Notes: a model not told the origin generated them from the letters alone. DNA of 64,000 nt from Bog-756 sp963830165 (GCA_963830165.1 CAWHKZ010000002.1:65498-129497), one strand, 5' to 3'. Counted from the first letter of the stretch, positions 46,701 through 56,059 are shown. Numbers and translations: made by a program.

Positions 46701-48180
46701 CTGGTTCGCCGAACTGGTGGCCGACGGTCGGGCCGGACTCGTGGGCGGCCACTGGGCCGCCACCGAGCGGAAGGCCGAGGCGGAGCTCGTCCTCGCCTCG
46801 CTGAGCGACCCGATGGTCGACGCCGACGAGGCACTGGCCGAGTGCGTGGGCGGCCACCTCGACCTGGCCGGGCCGGTGACCGTGGAGCGGCTGGTCGACC
46901 AGACCCCCCTGCCGTCGGGCGACGTCCGGGGGGTGCCGGTCACGGTGGCCCGGGCGCGCTCCGGCCTGGCCCGCCGCCAGGCCATCGGTTCGGCCATCGA
47001 GCTCCCCGACGGCCGCTGGTGCGCCCGGCACCTGTTGGTCCGGATCCACGCCGCCAGCCGGTCCCGTCGCCGCCGCCGGGTGGAGGCGGTCCCCCTGGCC
47101 ACCTACGTGCGCTTCCTCGCCTGCTGGCAGCACCTCGCCCCGGGAACCCGGGCCGAGGGGCGGGGCGGCCTGCTCTCGGTCATCGAGCAGCTGCAGGGCA
47201 TCGAGGCGCCGGCCGGCGAGTGGGAGCGTCACCTGCTGCCATCGCGGGTGGCCGGCTACGACCCCCGCTGGCTCGACGAGCTGTGCCTGGCCGGCCAGGT
47301 GGCCTGGGGCCGGCTCACCCCGCGGCCGGATGCGGCGACCGAGGGCGACGAGCCGGGCCACCGTGGCACGGCCACCCCGTCGCCGGCCACGCCCCTGGCG
47401 CTCGTCTGCCGCGAGGACCTGGGCTGGACGTTGGCCGCCGTGCGGGCGGGCCGCGAGGTGGTCGAGCCGTCGGTCGGGGCGTCGGCCGACCTGCTCACCG
47501 TGCTCCGGACCCGGGGCGCCTCCTTCCGATCGGAGCTCCCCGGGGCCACGGGACGGCTCGGCACCGACGTCGACGAAGGCCTGTGGGACCTGGTCTCCCG
47601 GGGCATCGTCACGGCCGACGCGTTCTCCGCCGTACGGAGCCTGCTGGCCGCCCGCGCCCGTCGCCGGGGCCCCGGCCGGGCCGTCGCCCGGCGTTCCGCC
47701 CTGGGCCGGGCCCGCACCCTTCCGGGGAGCGGCATCGGCGAGGGTCGCTGGTCACTCCTGCCCGAGCCGTTCGTCCCCGGTCCGGGCTCGGGCCCGGAGT
47801 CCGAGGAACTGGCCGAGGCCGTGGCCTGGCAGTTGCTGGCCCGCTGGGGAGTCGTGGCGTGGGAGGTGTGGGAGCGCGAGTCCTACCGCGTCCCGTGGCG
47901 CGACGTCGTGCGCGCCCTGCGCCGGCTCGAGGCTCGCGGCCAGGTGCTGGGCGGCCGGTTCGTGGCCGGGATCTCCGGTGAGCAGTACGCGGCACCGGAC
48001 GCCGCCGACCTGCTCGGCCAGGTGCACCGGGATCCGCAACGGGCCGAGGAGGTGACCGTGGCCGGGGCCGACCCCCTCAACCTGACCGGCGGGCTGCTGG
48101 CCGGGCCGCGGGTCCCCTCGGTGCGCAACCGCTCGGTCCGCTACCGCGACGGCGTGCCTGCCGACGCCGCCGCCTCGTAG
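43747..48180 (+). CDS. lhr: Lhr-type superfamily 2 DNA/RNA helicase
   Basis: A 1477-residue DNA-repair helicase; Lhr proteins of bacteria are 1500-1540 residues and translocate 3' to 5' unwinding RNA:DNA hybrids. Walker A is ASPTGSGKTLTG (81-85), motif II is VDEVHTLARDKRG (about 210), motif III GLSATQRPLD, and motif VI IATFLQRVGRANHH. The second half carries the Lhr-core winged-helix and C-terminal domains that distinguish it from the short archaeal-type helicases. No frameshift interrupts this very long gene, in contrast with the first 31 kb. It starts at a GTG; no operon partner. Confidence 0.93.
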   Translation: MIRAPLPGAVEAAHADSPGVAAPDAVTGAGSGLPDGVPTEFHPAVAAWFRRRFPAGATEPQRRAWPRILSGEDVLVASPTGSGKTLTGFLVAIDAAYRAQSTVDLVPPDDAPPPGPGVVYISPLRALAVDVEENLRAPLEGIAAESQRLGLAPPQLSVAVRTGDTPAAERTAMRKNPPDLLVTTPESLYLLLTAASSRAVLGGVHTVIVDEVHTLARDKRGSHLALSLERLAHLVAERGGRLQRIGLSATQRPLDVVARLLSGVDPDRAPTAIVDCGHSRDLDVAIELPGSELEAVASGAQFSDVLDRIAGHVLEHRTTLVFVNTRKMAERVAHQLALRLGAEEGAVAASGGEVDAALQVAAHHGSLSAARRRIVEQRLRAGDLRALVATASLELGIDVGPVELVCQIGSPRAIATFLQRVGRANHHVEGTPSGRLYPLTRDELVECTALLAGVRAGHLDVLHPPVAPLDVLTQQVVAEVAAAGEWDVDALFTLTCRASPFAELSRGTFDQVVELASWGIQTGRGRRGAHLHHDAVNGRLRARRGARLAALTSGGAIPETGDYRVVLDPEGVTVGSVHEDFAVEATAGDIFLLGTHSWRVVKVETGTVRVVDAADLPPTIPFWLGEAPARTAELSAEVGDLRAGLEPLLAAGDGTGARAAVRARAGVSEEVADQVVAYLGAGLLALGALPTRERLVVERVFDEAEGTQLIVHSPYGGRINRALGLALRKRFCVSFDFELQAAADDDTVVLSLGPQHSFPLTQVPSMLQSGTAHDVLVQAVLPHPMLAARWRWNLNRALVVPRSRGGTRRPIHLQRMEAEDMLAATWPALAACQENAPPGPVPVPDHVLVRQTVDDCLTEPLDADGLVALLAEIEAGRVAMHFAESAEPSPLAHGILTGKPFTFLDGAPLEERRTRAVAVPRGLGVLGPDGLPPGLPVPPGELATFEPAAEAEVLDQIRPAPRDADELHDLLLSLVLCREVSDWRPWFAELVADGRAGLVGGHWAATERKAEAELVLASLSDPMVDADEALAECVGGHLDLAGPVTVERLVDQTPLPSGDVRGVPVTVARARSGLARRQAIGSAIELPDGRWCARHLLVRIHAASRSRRRRRVEAVPLATYVRFLACWQHLAPGTRAEGRGGLLSVIEQLQGIEAPAGEWERHLLPSRVAGYDPRWLDELCLAGQVAWGRLTPRPDAATEGDEPGHRGTATPSPATPLALVCREDLGWTLAAVRAGREVVEPSVGASADLLTVLRTRGASFRSELPGATGRLGTDVDEGLWDLVSRGIVTADAFSAVRSLLAARARRRGPGRAVARRSALGRARTLPGSGIGEGRWSLLPEPFVPGPGSGPESEELAEAVAWQLLARWGVVAWEVWERESYRVPWRDVVRALRRLEARGQVLGGRFVAGISGEQYAAPDAADLLGQVHRDPQRAEEVTVAGADPLNLTGGLLAGPRVPSVRNRSVRYRDGVPADAAAS

Positions 48181-48189
48181 CCACGGGGG

Positions 48190-49167
<978 letters not shown>

Positions 49168-49303
49168 GGTCGCTGCGCTCCTTGTCGGTTGTCGTCGTGT
49201 GCCAGTTCGCCAGAGACTACGGACGCCTGACCGATCGGGCCTGCGCCGATCGCGATGGCTGCGTCGCCCCTGGCGTACTCCTCACCCGTGGTGCATCGCT
49301 CCG

Positions 49304-50338
49304 TCAGGGACGGACGAGCACCTTCAGGGCCTCGCGGTCGGCCATCGCCCGGTAGCCGGCGGCGATGTCGTCGAGGCCGGCCGTCCGGTCGAAGACCTTG
49401 CCCGGCTCGACCACTCCCTCGAGGATGTCGGGCAGCAGCTCCTCGATGTAGGCCCGGGCCGGTGCCACTCCCCCGGTCAGGGTGATGTTCCGGAAGAAGT
49501 CGTCGAATCCGAAGGGGACCTCGGTGTACTGGGGAGCGCCCACCCGACTCACCACCCCGCCGGCGCGGACCACGGAGAAGGCGGTCTCGAGTGCCGGCAG
49601 CAGCCCGACGCACTCGAGCACCCGGTGGGTCCCGTCGCCACCGGTGAGTTCCAGGACCCGCTCGACGCCCTCGGCGCCGCGTTCAGCCACCACCTCGGTG
49701 GCCCCGAACTCGCGCCCGAGGTCGGTGCGGACCTTGTGCCGTCCCATCAGGATGATCCGCTCCGCGCCCAGCCTCCTGGCCGCCAGCACCGCGGACAGGC
49801 CGACGGCACCGTCCCCGATGACCGTCACCGAGGTGCGGGGGTCGACGCCCGCGGTGACCGCAGCGTGGTGGCCGGTGGGGAACACGTCGGACAGGGTCAG
49901 CAGCGACGGGAGCAGGGCGGAGTCCGCGCCCACGGGCAGCTTCACCAGGGTGCCCTGTGCCTGGGGCACCCGCACCGCCTCGCCCTGGCCCCCGTCGACT
50001 CCGTCCCGGGCCCACATGCCTCCGTGGCGGCACGAGGTCTGGAGGCCTTCGGAGCAGAAGTCGCACGTGTTGTCGGCCCACACGAACGGGGCCACCACGA
50101 GATCGCCGCCCCGGAGGCCGGACACGTCGGCGCCGACGTCCTCGACGACGCCGAGGAACTCGTGCCCGATGCGAGCGCCCTCCTCGGATGCCGGCATCGA
50201 GCCGTAGGGCCACAGGTCACTGCCGCAGATGCAGGCGCTGAGCACTCGGACCAGCGCATCGGTGGGTTCGCGGATTCCGGGGTCGGGGACGGTCTCCACC
50301 CGGATGTCGCCGGCGCCGTGGATGATGGTTGCTCGCAT
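49304..50338 (-). CDS. Zinc-dependent alcohol dehydrogenase (MDR), Adh/threonine-dehydrogenase-like
   Basis: A 344-residue medium-chain dehydrogenase. Catalytic zinc site: ACICGSDLWPYG and IGHEFLGVVEDVG; the structural-zinc lobe is CDFCSEGLQTSC, with one Cys of the usual set replaced by Asn before it. NAD(P) loop: VTVIGDGAVGLSAVLAARRL, followed by RIILMGRH, which suggests NADP. The ATG follows GAGAGAGGAACC. An XRE-family gene follows 114 bp upstream on the same strand, so it is a likely regulator of this gene. Confidence 0.86.
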   Translation of the reverse strand: MRATIIHGAGDIRVETVPDPGIREPTDALVRVLSACICGSDLWPYGSMPASEEGARIGHEFLGVVEDVGADVSGLRGGDLVVAPFVWADNTCDFCSEGLQTSCRHGGMWARDGVDGGQGEAVRVPQAQGTLVKLPVGADSALLPSLLTLSDVFPTGHHAAVTAGVDPRTSVTVIGDGAVGLSAVLAARRLGAERIILMGRHKVRTDLGREFGATEVVAERGAEGVERVLELTGGDGTHRVLECVGLLPALETAFSVVRAGGVVSRVGAPQYTEVPFGFDDFFRNITLTGGVAPARAYIEELLPDILEGVVEPGKVFDRTAGLDDIAAGYRAMADREALKVLVRP

Positions 50339-50452
50339 AGGGGTTCCTCTCTCTTCGTCCGCCGGCCGCACCGGCGATTCCGCGCCCGGCGGCATCCGGT
50401 CCGCGTCGGTCAGCAGGAGCTCGGCGCGTCCGTGGCCGGTCCTGGACTCCGG

Positions 50453-51361
50453 TCACGGCGGATCGGCGACGTTCGCCAGCCCTTCCCCGGGTGCCTGGTC
50501 CAGTGTGGCGGCCCAGCTGGCCAGTAGGTCGAGGGCGTCCTGGGACGGCGATCCCGGCTCGGCGGTGTAGACGAGCACGGTGAGGTCCTCGCCGGGCAGG
50601 TCCATCGCCTCGAAGGTCAGCTCCAGGTATCCGACGACGGGGTGCCGCAGCTGCTTGCGACCGGTGCGGTGGAAGCGGACGTCATGGGCCGCCCACCGGG
50701 TGCGGAACGTCTCGCTCTGGGTCGAGAGCTGACCGATCAGATCGGTGAGGGTCCGGTCGTAGGGATTGCGACCCGCCTCGGAGTGCAGCATGGCCACGAT
50801 GTCGTCAGCGGCGCGGTCCCAGTCGACGAAGAACTCGTGGCTCCTGGGGTTGAGGAAGACGAAGCGGGCGTTGTTGGCCGGCCGGAGGGGGTCGGTGAGC
50901 ATCTCGGAGTACAGGGCGAAGCCCAACCGGTTGGCGGCCAGCAGGTCGTGACGGGCGTTGCGGACCCATGCCGGGGCGCCCGTCATGCAGTCCAGCATCC
51001 GCTGGACACTCGGCCGCACCCCCTTGCTGGTCGGTCGGCGCCGTGAGCCACCCGGGGCGTTGGCCGCCCGCGCCAGGTCGAAGAGGTGGGTCCGCTCCGC
51101 CTCGTCCAACTGCAGCGCCCGGGCCAGTGCGTCCAGTACGGCCTCGGAGGTGCCGGCCAGATTCCCCCGCTCCAGGCGGGTGTAGTAGTCGACACTCACC
51201 CCGGCGAGGATGGCCACCTCCTCGCGCCGCAGACCGGGGACCCGACGGTTCCCGCCCCGGACGGCGAGACCCGCCTGCTCCGGGCCGAGCCTGGCCCGGC
51301 GGGAGGTCAGGAACTCCTTGACCTCCTGCTTGGACGCCACCACCCCGTGCCTCGTGTCCAT
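50453..51361 (-). CDS. XRE-family regulator with MmyB-like ligand-binding domain
   Basis: A 302-residue regulator. The N-terminal HTH_31 reads RVPGLRREEVAILAGVSVDY followed by YTRLERGN; the C-terminal MmyB-like domain starts near VRNARHDLLAANRLGFALYS and includes RWAAHDVRFHRTGRKQLRHP, the pattern of the large actinobacterial group of paired regulators next to short-chain or alcohol dehydrogenases. It lies directly upstream of the alcohol dehydrogenase on the same strand, with a 114-bp gap, and probably controls it. The MDTRHG start at 51361 is preferred over longer, low-complexity upstream frames. Confidence 0.87.
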   Translation of the reverse strand: MDTRHGVVASKQEVKEFLTSRRARLGPEQAGLAVRGGNRRVPGLRREEVAILAGVSVDYYTRLERGNLAGTSEAVLDALARALQLDEAERTHLFDLARAANAPGGSRRRPTSKGVRPSVQRMLDCMTGAPAWVRNARHDLLAANRLGFALYSEMLTDPLRPANNARFVFLNPRSHEFFVDWDRAADDIVAMLHSEAGRNPYDRTLTDLIGQLSTQSETFRTRWAAHDVRFHRTGRKQLRHPVVGYLELTFEAMDLPGEDLTVLVYTAEPGSPSQDALDLLASWAATLDQAPGEGLANVADPP

Positions 51362-51634
51362 GGAATCCACAGTACGGGTGGGTCGGCGCCGCTGGGAGGC
51401 CCTGTCAGTACCTGGGACCTCGGGGCCCGCCGCCCAGCCGCCCCGGTCGGACCGGACGACCAGGTGTCGCGAGGGCGCCCGCTCGGAGCGGACCCCGGCG
51501 GACCGCCGGATCTGGCGGCCGAGGCGGCCTCCCGTCGGGTGGTGGCTCCGGGCAGCCAAATGCCAGCCAGCAGGATGTTGATTTCTGCACCAGGGGTGGT
51601 TAGGTGTAGGGGAGAGCGACGCGGGAGGAGGAGC

Positions 51635-52666
51635 GTGCCAGCACATCGGCGCGGACACCACCACGAGATGGACGCCAGGGCGCTGAGCGCCATGGCGGAG
51701 GCCGTCCGTCGTGCCCGGGAGGCCGAAGGGGGCGGTCGGCAGCCTCCGACCGTTTCCTACCGCCCCTACTCCGATGGCCGGGTCACCGATGAGCGGGACC
51801 CGGGATCCCCACTGACGGCTTCCGACCAGGCCGTTCCGGCATCCCCTTCCGACGTGGGGCCGGTGGAGGCGCCGCCACCCCCGCCGCCGCCCCCGCCACC
51901 GGAACCGGCACCGTCACCACCTCCCCCGGCACCGTCGCCACCTCCGGGGGTTCCCGTGATGGTCTTCGATGCGCTGGCCGAGGAGCGTTCCACCGCCGCC
52001 GCCGGCCACACGTCGGTGGAACCGTCCCGTCCCGGGACCTCGCCCGCCGGTGTGCCAGCTGCGTCCCCGGGCGAGGGGCACCGCTCCCCGGCGAAGCCGC
52101 CTCCGGACATCGACCGGGGGCTCCGGCGGGCCATCGCCGTCGTGTCGGCGGCCGTGGTGGTGATGGTGGCCGCCCTCATCGGGTCGTTCGTGGAGGGCGG
52201 CGGCACACCGACCGTGGCGCCGATCGCCCACCGGTCGATCCAGGCCGCGCCGCCTCCGTCCGCGGCACCGGTCACCTCCACCACCGTGCCGCCCGCCAGC
52301 TCCACCACGACGACCGCCGTCCCCGCGGTCGTCCCGGCGCCCGTGCCCAGCAGCAGTACCACGAGCACGAGCACGAGCACCCCGTCGCCCCAGCCGACGG
52401 CGCAAGCGGGAACGCCGGTCCTGGCCAGCCTGCTGCCGTCGACCGGGACCGCCGGCCAGTCCGTGGTCGTCGACGGCTCAGGCTTCTTCAGCCCCTCCGG
52501 TCACATCAGCGCCACGGTGGGCGGCCGGACGGCTCCGGTGAGTTGCCCCGACCAGAGCACCTGCACGGTGACGATCCCACCGCAGATCGGGCCGACGGCC
52601 ACGGTGCCGGTGGTGATCGTCACCGATGGCGGCTCGTCCAATCCGCTCACGTTCACGCTGAGCTGA
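51635..52666 (+). CDS. Membrane protein with proline-rich cytoplasmic region and C-terminal IPT/TIG domain
   Basis: A 343-residue single-pass protein. The GTG start follows GGGAGGAGGAGC. Residues 1-160 are cytoplasmic and include ten consecutive prolines followed by more PSPP repeats (about 80-104). One transmembrane helix at about 166-186 (AIAVVSAAVVVMVAALIGSF) leads to a long Ser/Thr/Pro linker and a C-terminal TIG (Ig-like) domain beginning VLASLLPSTGTAGQSVVVDG. TIG domains are usually extracellular binding folds. Such architecture suggests a surface adhesin or envelope sensor; no partner is evident. Confidence 0.72.
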   Translation: MPAHRRGHHHEMDARALSAMAEAVRRAREAEGGGRQPPTVSYRPYSDGRVTDERDPGSPLTASDQAVPASPSDVGPVEAPPPPPPPPPPEPAPSPPPPAPSPPPGVPVMVFDALAEERSTAAAGHTSVEPSRPGTSPAGVPAASPGEGHRSPAKPPPDIDRGLRRAIAVVSAAVVVMVAALIGSFVEGGGTPTVAPIAHRSIQAAPPPSAAPVTSTTVPPASSTTTTAVPAVVPAPVPSSSTTSTSTSTPSPQPTAQAGTPVLASLLPSTGTAGQSVVVDGSGFFSPSGHISATVGGRTAPVSCPDQSTCTVTIPPQIGPTATVPVVIVTDGGSSNPLTFTLS

Positions 52667-52725
52667 GTGGTCCGCCGGGCCGTCCGCCGCTGACGACGGA
52701 TGCGCTGGCGGGCTGAGGCTGAGGA

Positions 52726-53169
52726 CTAACCCCGTGTGCGGCTGATGCCCGCCTTCTGCAGCACCGCCGCACTGACACCCACCGACCGCCACGCCGAGTA
52801 CGAGATCCCCTTCCGGTCGCCGTAGGCCCTCGCCACCTTGGCGAACCCGCTCTCGAGGCCGGCGAGATCGATCGTCTCCCCTGTCGCGGCAAGCTCGGCT
52901 TCGAGATCCAACTGCTCCTGGAACAGTTGCAGTCGCGTGAGAGCCGTGGCGTCGACCAGTTCCTTGTCGATAGCCGCCAGTCGCTTTTCGATCGAAGCCG
53001 GTGTCCGCTTCCGCCCTCGCCGCGGCTTCGTCTGCTCCAGCGCCTCCAGGTAACGCCGGACCACGAGGCCCTCTTCCCGGCCCTTGGCGAGAGCGGCCTT
53101 GTGAGCGGAGGTCATCGTCGATTTCTTGACGGCCTTCTTGCTTGCACTCTTCAATGTGTCAGTTGCCAT
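52726..53169 (-). CDS. Small basic protein, paralog A of a divergent pair; function unknown
   Basis: A 147-residue protein with a Lys-rich start (MATDTLKSASKKAVKKST), an AT-hook-like patch RRGRKRTP, an acidic/amphipathic middle (RLAAIDKELVDATALTRLQL) and a conserved ending GISYSAWRSVGVSAAVLQKA. It aligns along its length with the gene on the other side of the 212-bp gap: both have AHKAxLAKGRE, LEALEQTKPRRGRKRTP and YSAWRSVGVxAAVLQKAGI. The last motif is reminiscent of Lsr2-type DNA-binding endings, so a nucleoid-associated role is possible; this is inference. I know of no named family. Confidence 0.7.
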   Translation of the reverse strand: MATDTLKSASKKAVKKSTMTSAHKAALAKGREEGLVVRRYLEALEQTKPRRGRKRTPASIEKRLAAIDKELVDATALTRLQLFQEQLDLEAELAATGETIDLAGLESGFAKVARAYGDRKGISYSAWRSVGVSAAVLQKAGISRTRG

Positions 53170-53173
53170 ACCC

Positions 53174-53184
53174 CCATTGTGCCA
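53174..53184 (-). promoter_or_regulatory. 11-bp shared element, copy A, inside a hairpin
   Basis: TGGCACAATGG on the minus strand, four bases before the ATG of paralog A. It is embedded in a perfect inverted repeat, CCCCCAT (53171-53177) and ATGGGGG (53184-53190). The same 11 bases stand three bases before the inferred ATG of paralog B. It could be a core promoter (CACAAT as -10, leaderless) or an operator. Confidence 0.55.
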
Positions 53185-53366
53185 TGGGGGTTGCGCCAAG
53201 AAAGGTCATGGCTCCGCACTGCTCCGGCCCGGGCCGGATTGGTCCACGAGGTGCCGATCCCGGTCGGCCGTCTGCCGATGGTTCCGGAATGCACTGGGCG
53301 TAACGCTCTCCCTCGAACGGAGGCACGTGGTCCGCAATTCCGGCGACGGCGCAACAGGTGCATTAA

Positions 53367-53393
53367 CCATTGTAAATAGGTATGGCACAATGG
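53367..53393 (+). promoter_or_regulatory. 11-bp shared element, copy B, with CCATTGT/ACAATGG dyad
   Basis: TGGCACAATGG at 53383-53393 lies three bases before the ATG of paralog B. Its ACAATGG pairs with CCATTGT at 53367-53373, a 7-bp dyad with a 13-base centre; CCATTGT also occurs in copy A. The base composition here is markedly more AT-rich than the surroundings. Confidence 0.55.
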
Positions 53394-53396
53394 GCC

Positions 53397-53828
53397 ATGG
53401 CCGCGAAGACCGCACCCACCACGAAGACCTCTGCCAAGTCCATGACTGCCGCTCACAAGGCATCGTTGGCCAAGGGAAGAGAGGACAGTCGGACCGTTCG
53501 GACCTATCTGGACGCCCTCGAGCAGACCAAGCCGAGGCGCGGTCGTAAGCGGACCCCCCAATCGATCACTCGTCGACTCCAGGCCATCGATACGCAACTT
53601 CAGGCCGCGTCACCGCTGCAACGCCTCCAACTCGCCCAGGAGCGCATGGATCTCGAAGCCGAGCTTTCCACCGGTGACGACGCGATCGACCTGGCATCAC
53701 TGGAATCCGACTTCGTCAAGATCGCCAAGGGGTATGGGGAACGGAAGGGCCTTTCCTATTCCGCATGGAGGTCCGTAGGCGTTCGAGCGGCTGTCTTGCA
53801 GAAGGCTGGCATCACCCGCGGCACCTGA
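53397..53828 (+). CDS. Small basic protein, paralog B of a divergent pair; function unknown
   Basis: A 143-residue paralog of the divergent gene, sharing AAHKASLAKGRE, LDALEQTKPRRGRKRTP and GLSYSAWRSVGVRAAVLQKA. The ATG at 53397 is chosen because it aligns with paralog A's start; an in-frame ATG 15 bases upstream is an alternative. Codon use is slightly less GC-biased than in the neighbouring genes, with more CAA, TCG and GAA, which may mean horizontal origin. The inverted duplication with a shared element near both starts suggests cross- or auto-regulation. The role is unknown; DNA or RNA binding is suggested by RRGRKRTP. Confidence 0.7.
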   Translation: MAAKTAPTTKTSAKSMTAAHKASLAKGREDSRTVRTYLDALEQTKPRRGRKRTPQSITRRLQAIDTQLQAASPLQRLQLAQERMDLEAELSTGDDAIDLASLESDFVKIAKGYGERKGLSYSAWRSVGVRAAVLQKAGITRGT

Positions 53829-54370
53829 CGCCGCGCTGGAGGTGACTCACTCTCGCCGGGACCAGACATTGTCTGTCACCGGATCGATGATCGGTCACCA
53901 CCCTGATGGTCGGGGCCGACCTCGACGAAGTCATAGCGAGCCCGTCACACCCTTACGGGCTTCATGGGATCGCTGACGCGACGCTCGAGAGCGCGATGCT
54001 TTGGACCCAGGGCCAGGCGCGCCGGGGTGTCCATATCGCGAATCCGGAGCGCTCCATCCGACGACGTTCACATGTGAAGGCCTACCCGAAGGTCCGGATC
54101 CAGCTATCTGGACCCGCGTGTTCCCACGCACACTCACTCGCCATACCGATCGGCGGACGGGGGTCGTCCTTCGCCTTGTCGCTCATGTTCGACCACGAGG
54201 ACGGGGTGCAGGCCCCACCGACATGGCCGGAGTCTCGGACCCGCGCCCGCGAGGAGGCTCGATGCGCCGCGGCCGGGCGGTGACTGACGCAGTCCGAGGG
54301 CGCCGACGGTGCGCGTCCTATCCTTGTCGGTGCTGAGGTCCGACCCACTGGCATGAGGGGAGCACCCGCC
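53829..54370. other. 542-bp region without a convincing gene
   Basis: The only sizeable frame (53906-54283, plus) lacks a ribosome site and has non-protein-like composition. I see a small palindrome AGACATTGTCT (53864-53874) and twin GTCACC repeats 13 bases apart just after it. No SAM-type riboswitch was recognised before the transsulfuration genes. The end of the stretch supplies the ribosome site of cbs. Confidence 0.6.
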
Positions 54371-56059
54371 ATGGACGTCCTGCTCGTAATCGACGCAGCC
54401 GAAGTGCCCGGGCGCTTGTCCGCACGTGCCCGCCGGCGAGTGGACGTGGCCCACGCTCCGTTGCCACCGGAGGTCGTCGCCGACCTGCGCGCGCACATCC
54501 CCCGTTCGGTCGGAGTGGTCGCACCCGACAGTGACGAAGGCCGGGCCTGGCTGGCACAGGTAGCCCACCAACTGCACCACGCCGGTCTGCCGGTCGAGGT
54601 ACTGAGCGATGTGCCTGTCGAGGTGGGTCCGGCCATCGAGGTCCGTCCGATCACCGATCCGGGTCCGGCGATCCAAACGGCCGACTCGTTGCTGGACCTG
54701 ATCGGCGACACCCCCCTCGTCCGTCTCGACCGGATCGGACGGGACCTTCCCGGCCAGATGCTGGCCAAGTTGGAGTTCCTGAACCCCGGAGGCAGCGTCA
54801 AGGACCGCCCCGCGCTCGCCATGATCGATGCGGCGGAACGCGAGGGGCGGCTCGGGCCGGGCGGGACCATCGTCGAGCCGACGTCGGGCAACACCGGCGT
54901 CGGCCTGGCCATCGTCGCCGCCCGCCGCGGCTACCGCTGCATCTTCACGATGCCCGACAAGATCGCTGCGGAGAAGGTGGCACTCCTCCGGGCCTATGGC
55001 GCAGAGGTGGTGGTCTGCCCCACGGCGGTCGACCCTGCCCACCCCGACTCCTACTACTCGGTCGCCCGGCGGCTGGTCGAGACCACTCTGGGTGCCTTCC
55101 AACCCGACCAGTACTCCAATCCCCACAACCAGGAGGCGCACTTCCTGACCACCGGGCCGGAGATCTGGAGGCAGACCGCCGGCCGCATCACCCATCTGGT
55201 CGCCAGCATCGGGACCGGGGGGACCATCTCCGGGATCGGCCGCTACCTGAAGGCCCGGAACCCCGCCATCCAGATCATCGGTGCCGATCCCGAGGGATCG
55301 GTCTACTCCGGGGGCGGCGGCCGCCCCTACCTCGTGGAAGGCATCGGCGAGGACTTCTGGCCCGACGCCTACGATCGCGAGATCGCCGACCGGGTCGTCA
55401 TGGTCTCCGACCGCGACAGCTTCCTCACCGCCCGCCGGGTCACCCGCCAGGAGGGAATCCTCGTCGGCGGCTCCGCCGGCACCGCCATCTGGGCTGCCCT
55501 CCAGGTCGGGCTCGAGGCCGGGCACGACGCCGTCATCGTCGTGATCATCCCCGACTCCGGAAGGGGCTATCTCTCCAAGCTCTACGACGACAGCTGGATG
55601 GCCGACCACGGTTTCCTCCGCTCCGGCGGATCGACCGAGGAGACGGTCGGCGAGCTGCTGGCCCACAAGCACCGCAAGGGGACTCCTTCGCTGCCCCCTC
55701 TGGTCCACGTCCATCCGGACGAGACGGTTCGGGAGGCCATCTCGATCCTGCGCGAGTACGGCGTCTCCCAGGTGCCGGTGGTCAAGGCCGAGCCACCGCT
55801 GGCCCTGGCCGAGGTCGTGGGCACCGTGACCGAATACGACCTCCTCGCCCTGCTCGTCAACACGCCCGAGTCCTTCGACGCCAGGGTCAACGGGGTCATG
55901 ACGCCGCCGCTGCCGATGGTCGGCACCGGCGAAGCGATCGAGGTGGCCTCGGCCCGCCTCGCCGAGCACAGCGCCGTCCTCGTCGTCGACGGCGGCCATC
56001 CCACGGGCATCGTCACCCGCAGCGACCTGTTGGACTTCCTGTCCGGGGCGGGACGATGA
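54371..56059 (+). CDS. cbs: Cystathionine beta-synthase with an N-terminal extension and C-terminal CBS pair
   Basis: PLP enzyme joining serine and homocysteine to cystathionine, first step of reverse transsulfuration. The catalytic domain begins near LLDLIGDTPLVRLDRI (about residue 107) with the PLP lysine in LNPGGSVKDRP (Lys144), the phosphate loop SGNTGVGL and a GTGGTISGIGRYLKA segment. Two CBS regulatory repeats close the protein (VREAISILREYGVSQVPVVK and GEAIEVASARLAEHSAVLVV). About 100 residues precede the enzyme domain (MDVLLVIDAAEVPGRLSARA) and match nothing I know; ordinary actinobacterial Cbs is about 460 residues, this is 562. Overlaps metB by four bases. Confidence 0.9.
   Translation: MDVLLVIDAAEVPGRLSARARRRVDVAHAPLPPEVVADLRAHIPRSVGVVAPDSDEGRAWLAQVAHQLHHAGLPVEVLSDVPVEVGPAIEVRPITDPGPAIQTADSLLDLIGDTPLVRLDRIGRDLPGQMLAKLEFLNPGGSVKDRPALAMIDAAEREGRLGPGGTIVEPTSGNTGVGLAIVAARRGYRCIFTMPDKIAAEKVALLRAYGAEVVVCPTAVDPAHPDSYYSVARRLVETTLGAFQPDQYSNPHNQEAHFLTTGPEIWRQTAGRITHLVASIGTGGTISGIGRYLKARNPAIQIIGADPEGSVYSGGGGRPYLVEGIGEDFWPDAYDREIADRVVMVSDRDSFLTARRVTRQEGILVGGSAGTAIWAALQVGLEAGHDAVIVVIIPDSGRGYLSKLYDDSWMADHGFLRSGGSTEETVGELLAHKHRKGTPSLPPLVHVHPDETVREAISILREYGVSQVPVVKAEPPLALAEVVGTVTEYDLLALLVNTPESFDARVNGVMTPPLPMVGTGEAIEVASARLAEHSAVLVVDGGHPTGIVTRSDLLDFLSGAGR

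Noticed and set aside
53906..54283. 125-codon plus-strand frame in the gap before cbs
   Set aside because: No ribosome site, no domain, composition unlike the neighbours; probably non-coding.
54284..54370. SAM-responsive riboswitch before the transsulfuration genes
   Set aside because: I looked for conserved SAM-riboswitch stems and found none; the stretch is too short and not obviously structured.
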